The notes under the pieces are model-generated. The model did no database searches, was not told where the DNA came from, and worked only from the letters and a program-made list of their open reading frames with translations. Positions 58,298 to 64,000 of a stretch of 64,000 bases of DNA are shown here, piece by piece. The position numbers and the translations under genes were made by a program. Source of the stretch: Hypomyces perniciosus (lineage: Eukaryota > Ascomycota > Sordariomycetes > Hypocreales > Hypocreaceae); assembly GCA_008477525.1 (NCBI GenBank), contig SPDT01000001.1, positions 2,418,001-2,482,000 on the forward strand. Direction: 5' to 3'. Each line of letters opens with the position of its first letter. The first letter of the stretch is position 1.

Positions 58298-61158
58298 CAG
58301 GGTGGCGAATCTATCTACATCTATCTACTAACGTGTGATATAGATAGATGTAGATGCTTAATAAGCATTTGTAAAATAGATAGATAGAAGTAGCCTACAT
58401 GTAGATGTAGATAGACGTCGGTAGATAGATGAGGCTGCGCTACACTTTGCTCGTCATCCTGACTCCCATTAACCCGCCAACTCATTGATATCATCACTTA
58501 TCTCCTTAAGTAGCCCCTCGTAGTCTTGCAGCAATCCAGCTTTTAACCACGAACTGACTGTCTGAGTAACAGCAATCGTATTCGCATCCAAGCGAGATCT
58601 TTTTGGTGAAACCATGCTACCAGCCGAAGAAAATGTTCTCTCGCATTCGGCAGACATCGCTAGAATAGACAAAATATCAATAGCCATTTTTGCTACGCGA
58701 AGGCATTCGAATCGCTTAGCAGACCAGTATTCAAGTAGGTTATCGTGCTTTATAAATACATCTTGCTTCGTAGATGGCCATTTCTCAAACTCATCTACTA
58801 GCAAATCCTTCTCGTTGTTCATGCATGACATGAGCTCATCCTGAAACGAATCAAACGGGTTGTATTCTCGCGCTCTCACGGCGACAGGGAGGCTGCTGTT
58901 TGCAATCTCCCACTGGGAAGGTAGTTCGCGGTACTCTTCCCACAACGCTTAGATGAGTTGACGGGCAGTACTCAGCCACTCGTCTTTCCCGTTATATGCC
59001 TTAGTCAAAAGCCCCATTTAATGCTGGGATGTAAAACTGTTGCTGCGTAGTAAATTGGTATTTCGTCGAGCTTCATATAGTATTTATTAGGCTTCGCCCA
59101 AGCAGAGTTGATACAGGATGCGTAATAGCTCGGCTCCAGTCAAGCCTTGGCCTCAATCTTTGCTTTCTCTAGTGTTATAAGAAGAAACTTATAGGCGATA
59201 GCAACTTACCAGATGATGCCGTACTGAGCCTCAATACCTCCTTTGCGAAGACGAGTTTAGCCATCTCCCTCAAGTCGTAAAAGACAGAAGTTGAACATAC
59301 TAAGTATATCCCCGAACCATCCCAACGCGTCCCAATCCGCTTCGGTAAGTAGATTCTCTTCCTCGAGGCAAAGAGGTAATGAGCTACGCAGCTCACCAGA
59401 CTTAAGGCGCGACCGCGAGTTCTTCTTATGCGATTGCCTTGTAATGTCAATAAGCTCTTCAAGATAGCGCTGGAGCTTTATAGCTCGCTCAATCATGTAG
59501 AACTGTAAGAGCCAGCGCGTACTATTGTCCAGGATGACGTCGAGAGTGCCGGGATAGCCTTTATCAGGGTCATCTTCTTGCAGCTTACGCTGGACAGCCG
59601 TCGCCTTATTGGACCGGTGAACCCAAACAACGAAATTATACAGTTTACCAACTGGGCCCGCTTTAGTCTACCGCTCGAAGTCATCTGGATCTATGTCCTC
59701 GAGAGTGTCGTCATCGTCGACAAATAGCAAAGCTCTAGCAACCAGGTGAAGTACATGACCAAAGCATCGAATTCGTCTGTGCTTTGGATATAACTATTAG
59801 AACTGTTGGCCTAAGGTTGCAACAGCTCGGTCATTTATTCGATGCGTTGTCGAGAATTAAATACCCAACCTTCTTGTTCGCAATCAGTTCGTACTCGCAC
59901 AGAACCTCCGTAACTGCAGCACAAATATTCTCTCCAGTATGGGCTATTATGATGCTTAGAAGGCCCAGCCCTATTTTCCGAGGCTGGAAGGTTTCTTCAT
60001 CAAGAAAGAATGCATTTACCGAGAAAAATAAGTGCCTATTCTACGATGTCCAGCCATCGAATGCAATATGCACTTGACTTGGGCTCCGCAGAAGGGTCTC
60101 AATAATATGCGCCTTATAGGAGTGGAATTCATGGATAATCCTAGAGCGGATAGTCTCATGTGTGAGGTTGGCGCAAGTCTTTTACACCAGAGGATTCAGG
60201 TAATAAAAGATTTCGCGGAGGCCTTAATGCTCAGCAGTGCGGAAGGAAAGGTTTACATCAGTAATCCATCAGACAACAAAGCGCTGAAATGTGGTCTTGT
60301 CAAAACAAGTCACTAACTCGTCATAAAAATCGTCTCTCTTACACTTCCTCGCCGTAAAGTCGAGGATATTAGTCTGGCCAAAAGGTCGCTCTGTCACGTA
60401 TCGTTTGATCTTTGGCGGGTCGGGATGGGGGGCGTTATGCGCCTTGCCGAGATGGCCCTCGATGTTCCGCGTGTTTGATGATACATAAGCTTTGGGATTA
60501 TGAGCTTTTTATAGGATGCAGTGACAGCAAAGCCAGTAGCTGGAATTTGGTTGACCCCCCACGGTCCTAGCTTGGACATCATAGCCGTGTGTCCAAAACC
60601 ACCCGGTTACTAGCCCGGTTCGAGTCGAGAGAGTCCAATGTCCCCGCACAGACGAAGAAACTGTGTCCCAGTCCTTGATGATCGCGGAGCTGGCGAACGA
60701 TGGGGAAGAAGTCCGTGATTGTGGGTCAATTTGGCTGGAGTAGACTGGCCAAACAAATCTGTTGGAGTTGCCATAGCAGAGGCTAGCGGCATTTCAGATA
60801 ACTATGTGTAAAAAAAGTTAAAAGAGAGATCCCATCTTACGAGCTTTAGCCGCAGTATACTCCGTATTTATTTTGCTATTAGGAGAAGGGGGTGAAAAAA
60901 GAAACAACTACGAGGCCTTAAGTGGTTGGACAAACAGTGGGGGTAGATGTACATATATATAGGAGGTTCTGCCGGCAGAATTAAAGTACCTATACTCCCG
61001 CCAATTTTCTTAGAGTCTATCTACATTCCTTCTATCTACCTATAGTTCAGGTAGATAGATAGATGACCCACTGAGACCTTTAGTAGATAGGTAGATATAG
61101 ATCTACATCTATCTACATCTACATTTTATCTACATCGGTAGATAGATTCGCCAGCCTG
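58298..61158 (-). mobile_element. hAT-family DNA transposon, 2861 bp, degenerate
   Basis: It is bounded by inverted repeats: left CAGGGTGGCGAATCTATC.., right the inverse of CAGGCTGGCGAATCTATC.. (one difference in 21). Both sit directly beside the 8-bp duplication GACTTGAA. Subterminal DNA on both sides holds many ATCTACATCTATC/TAGATAGATG units, typical binding repeats for hAT transposases. The minus strand encodes a broken hAT transposase. Moderate decay with several stops suggests RIP or age, but far less than in the 45.5-57 kb block. Confidence 0.92.
58469..60582 (-). pseudogene. hAT transposase, inactivated
   Basis: Read on the minus strand from about 60580. An N-terminal zinc-finger-like remnant (NIEGHLGKAHNAPHPD) comes first, then SPSQVHIAFDGWTS and FSVNAFFLDEETFQPRKIGLG, the catalytic-core blocks of fungal hAT transposases. 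LCEYELIANKKVGYLILDNASN and TRWLLQFYMIERAIKLQRYL follow. The C-terminal dimerisation domain is intact over 158 aa, 58945-58469 (DNLLEYWSAKRFECLRVAKM, LSILAMSAECERTFSSAGSM). Several in-frame stops and frame breaks (for example near 60240, 60180, 60070, 59860) disable it. A functional protein cannot be made from this copy. Confidence 0.85.
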
Positions 61159-61166
61159 GACTTGAA
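61159..61166 (+). repeat. Right target-site duplication GACTTGAA
   Basis: The second copy of the 8-bp duplication, immediately after the right hAT end. Confidence 0.9.
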
Positions 61167-61522
61167 GGTAAATGAGGCTGCATTGGTATAGGCATATAAG
61201 AAGATCTTGTCTCGTAAACTTCTCAGTCAAGCATGCGATTTCCCAGAAAGCGAATCTAAACAGAATATAATTGTACAGGACAATACGCACGCAAGACAAA
61301 ACCAGATGCGACGGCTTATCTATAATAGCCTAGATAAGACGGCATAAGAGGCGAAAGTAAAGGAGGATATTAGTATAGCTATAGAGGTTGTCTTTTCTGC
61401 AAAGAGTACTATTAGCTCTGCAGTCTAGACTATACTGCAAACTGCTTTTGCCTAGGCTAGAGTATATATAGCGCTAGAGGTAATACTGCCCGGAAAGCAG
61501 GAGAATTTATACGCTAATCTGC

Positions 61523-61915
61523 CTATTTCTCCCACTCGTGACGATGTCCACCGGCAAAGCTGCCGTCAACAGCCTGATCTTTCTCAAAATAATATTCGTA
61601 CATAATTGCGCAATAGCCGTTATTGCATCTCTTTCGCGAGTAGGCGTTGCTGTTTTGAAGCTGGGGAGGATCGCGGCAGTCGCCCTGGGGCGTGCCAGTT
61701 GCCCCCTTTCCAGGATTGAGATTTCCGTTAGGGTCAATGGCAGCTGTGTTGTAGCAACCATCCTTATCAAAATCGAGAAGGGGTTGCACACGAATCTCCA
61801 AAGCGTTGTGACTCCGGTATGGGCCGGAGAATGCCCCTCTTGGCCAGAGGCGAAGAGGAGGCAGCGGGAGGCATAGGGGTAGCCTCAGCAAAGGCCAAAA
61901 CCCCAACAATAGCAA
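61523..61915 (-). pseudogene. Broken NEP1-like protein (NLP, necrosis-inducing) gene
   Basis: On the minus strand, a 130-codon frame carries the N-terminal half of a secreted plant-active cytolysin family. Seen are a conserved VQPLLDFDKDGCYNTAAID block, Cys residues, a YCAIMYEYYF segment, and the family's heptapeptide as GHRHEWE, immediately followed by Lys and a stop. Two breaks are visible. A secretion-signal-like segment (STLLAIVGVLAFAEA) at about 61940-61890 lies in a different frame from the rest. The C-terminal half is missing, because the gene ends at the junction with the receptor fragment near 61525. The gene is therefore presumed non-functional. NLP family membership is fairly sure. 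Confidence 0.75.
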
Positions 61916-61965
61916 GTAGAGTGCTCTGGTAGTTGAATGGTGTTGATGATGGTTGACAACAACTG

Positions 61966-63604
61966 ATTGACTGGTGGCAGCTTGTTCCCTTTATTTATAC
62001 TCCATCCGTGGTGCCTCTTGGCGTGTTCAAGAAGGTCAAGGTCAGCAACTGCTAGTCAGCTCTGCAAGTATTACCACTAGCGACTGGAGAGGTTCCTGTT
62101 GTGTCCGAAACATCCTTTAGACTTGAAGGATTGTGTCTATGTTTAGTTCGCGCCATCAGTTACACAATGTCATAGTTTTCTTCAGGCCGAGGCAGCACAG
62201 TGCTGAATGCCAATGCTTGATGTAATATAGATTCATTGAAGGCATCCTGACATCTGTGGGCCAGGCGGCTAAATCTGAACTACAAAACAGGATTGACTAA
62301 AATATTACTCTTACCCCTGATTCACTACAGACTATACATTTGCATTAGCATATAATCGAGTTTCGTGAAATCCATGCTCTCTTCTGAGCTCGCTTCTAAA
62401 AATCAATTTCATGGTCCCGGTGTAAAGCTAATGCAAAACCTTTACGATAACCAAGCTGTGCGACAATTCCACCGCGTAAAGCCGACGCGGAACCTTCTCG
62501 ATAACTTCGATCGAAGCCGTCCCTTTCACTAAGCCTATACAGCAGCCAACACAGCTAAGGAGCCGTCTAGTCCAACCGACTCGAACGGTTCGAGTCGAAC
62601 CAGCTAGATCAGCTATCTATTCCTTCTTCTATTCCTTTATTCATTCCTTCGGCCTTCAATTCGACCTTTGATCATCTTGATCAACTAGAACAACGCGGCA
62701 GCTCCGTTCAATACCGCAGTGTGGAACAACGCAGCCTGGATCAAGCCCGCCAGCTTAAGTATTGGATCAGGATGCTTGCGGATAGTCTATCTAGACCTAG
62801 ATAGATAGATCTGCGGACATGTCTTTTTTTCCCTTTTTTGCGGGCATATGATATACATAGTATATAGGGGCCCTTCCTGGCCCGTTTCCCCTATCGAGAT
62901 CATTATCCTTCGACACTACTATACTGCATATTAGGTAGACTTAAATAGCCCAGCTTCTCTCCTTCTTTCCTTTCTTCCCTAAGTTTGAGTCTTGAATATA
63001 CTCCTACCCTATTGTGCTTACCTAACCGCTGTGACCCTATATTCATTTTACAAATCCAGGTTATTGCAGCCCTATTTCATGCAATCTAGTTTATTATAGC
63101 CCTATTCTATACAGCAGCTTTAAAAAATATAACCTCAAGCAATTCAAATAGAGAGAAAACTTTCCTTTGTCCAGCGAAACATAAAGAACAGGGTCTAGAC
63201 CCCTGGCTCCTACCGACCTGTTGCCCAGACGAGGCTGTTGTACCTAGATACAGAGTGGTCGTAAATAATAATAAAAAATAATAAAAAAATTCAAATAGAG
63301 GGTAATATATAATGTTTTTTTACGATGAGGGGTTTTGGTATTTTAGTCTATGTACACTTTTTGCGTACTTTAATGTACTTCGTACTTCTCTGTTTAACTA
63401 GTTATCCTAGTAGTAAAAGCTTCCATATATATATAGTGTGCATACAACGCTAAAAGTGCTTTGCCACATACAAAAATGTTTAAAAAGAAGAGAAAATATA
63501 CAAGATTCCCGTTATATACAATGGGTCCTCGATAAATATTCGATCTCTAGTATACCGGAGAGGGCGCCGTGTCCAGTTCTAGATATTTTCCGCTTTCCTG
63601 CTGC
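61966..63604. other. Intergenic repeat-like DNA with a 21-bp palindrome
   Basis: No gene is supported. A perfect palindrome lies at 62577-62597 (arms CGACTCGAAC and GTTCGAGTCG around one G), overlapped by a second (GGTTCGA-G-TCGAACC). TAGATAGATAGAT units recur at 62800, similar to the hAT subterminal repeats. At 63140-63310 there is a short AT-rich part. Sequence texture resembles old LTR or MITE debris, but no pair of ends was found. Confidence 0.45.
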
Positions 63605-64000
63605 TTAACACTGGACATTGTTTTGGCCAGTGCTGCAGCCGTAGTTAACTCCGGTGCCAAAGTGGGCATCAGCAGGAGCCTCCGCGCCTCCTAGCGCCGT
63701 GGGGTTATATCCGAACTGGCCACCACAGCCGCCACCAAAGGCGCAGCTAAGGCAGCCCTCACCCCACATCCAACCCCAGACAAGGAGGTTCTGGAGCCAA
63801 ATTTGGCCGACGCTGAATGCGGGAATGGGGCAGCTGTCTATGTTATTGTCAGCAAAATACATTAAGGTACAGGATATGAATAGTTAGTGGACGAGACCTA
63901 GGGGCAACTTACGAGTAGACGTCTCGGACCAAGTTTCAGTAACCGTAATTCCAGCAGTGACGGATAGAATGTCCGCAATAACATTCCAACTAAGACCAGC
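63605..64000 (-). CDS. Cys-rich secreted-type protein, C-terminal part (runs off the window)
   Basis: Minus strand, two exons seen: 64000-63913 (continuing beyond the window) and 63837-63605, joined over a 75-nt intron (donor GTAAGT, acceptor ATAG). Frame is kept across the junction (WSETST|HSCPIPAF). The 106 visible residues include SWNVIADILSVTAGITVTET, then an aromatic and Gly-rich part (LVWGWMWGEGCLSCAFGGGC) and a tail ending CSTGQNNVQC, with seven cysteines in the last exon. I do not recognise a named domain. The Cys-rich tail and amphipathic text suggest an extracellular protein. The N-terminus and any signal peptide lie outside. Confidence 0.65.

Larger units (their letters stand above)
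57960..61530 (+). pseudogene. N-terminal fragment of a NACHT-type (NLR-like) receptor, split by a hAT element
   Basis: It starts MPLRQWFHRLCKTIFHRSGY and, after an intron-like segment (donor GTAAGT at 58068, acceptor about 58159, with an apparent 1-nt frame mismatch), reads ...MPASLPERLWDRAYDDL. This is the LW-x-RAYDDLK motif of the N-terminal domain preceding NACHT NTPases in fungal STAND proteins. The hAT insertion lies in the codons after DDL. Beyond it, from 61159, the same frame resumes (DLKVNEAALV-stop-AYKKILSRKL) and continues through TAG/TAA stops to ISSAV-stop-TILQTAFA-stop-ARVYIALEVILPG. The sequence ends at the junction with the NEP1-like fragment near 61525. No NACHT or repeat domain follows. 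Such proteins act in allorecognition or innate-type defence; this copy is dead. Confidence 0.65.

Overview
The window comes from a filamentous ascomycete (Pezizomycotina, most likely Sordariomycetes, plausibly Hypocreales). The evidence is short introns (54-72 nt) with GT..CTAAC/CTGAT..AG signals, a dispersed 5S rRNA gene, fungal-only families (bZIP-DUF3425, NACHT receptor fragments, NEP1-like protein), and AT-rich blocks with C-to-T decay that look like repeat-induced point mutation (RIP). No database search was possible. Gene identities rest on protein motifs, and exon models on reading frame and splice signals.

Layout. 1-7.4 kb: a peroxisomal-type acyl-CoA synthetase and a nuclear WD40 protein. 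7.4-12.6 kb: decayed genes plus three tRNA genes, tRNA-Gly(UCC) and two tRNA-Ser(GCU). 12.6-16.9 kb: mitochondrial citrate/oxoglutarate carrier (YHM2 type) and citrate synthase, both on the minus strand. 18.8-21.4 kb: a Nrd1/Seb1-type RNA-binding protein. 21.4-31.3 kb: a 9.8-kb desert of normal base composition, full of TACTCCGTA/GTACTTCGTA motifs. 31.3-34.6 kb: plasma-membrane H+-ATPase. 35.5-44.9 kb: a DCAF4-like WD40 protein, a bZIP/DUF3425 transcription factor and the nucleoporin Nic96/Nup93. 45.2-45.5 kb: a 5S rRNA gene and a 5S fragment. 45.5-57 kb: an extremely AT-rich transposon graveyard. 58-62 kb: a NACHT-type receptor pseudogene split by a hAT transposon and abutting a broken NEP1-like gene. 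63.6-64 kb: the end of a Cys-rich secreted-type protein.

Function. The synthetase (fatty-acid activation), citrate synthase and YHM2 carrier all belong to acetyl-CoA/citrate metabolism. All three have a CCTCGG/CCGAGG (FarA/FarB-type) hexamer upstream, paired and inverted for the synthetase. The two WD40 genes may both be CUL4-DDB1 substrate receptors; one resembles the Raf1/DIM-9 heterochromatin class, but only tentatively.

Most unusual signal: both tRNA-Ser(GCU) genes carry what looks like a complete spliceosomal intron (GTAYGT..CACTAAC..AG, 54 and 56 nt) inside the anticodon, followed two bases later by a separate 14- or 15-nt intron at the normal tRNA-intron position. Removing both gives a textbook GCU anticodon loop in each copy. 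Exons are identical between copies while introns and flanks have diverged.
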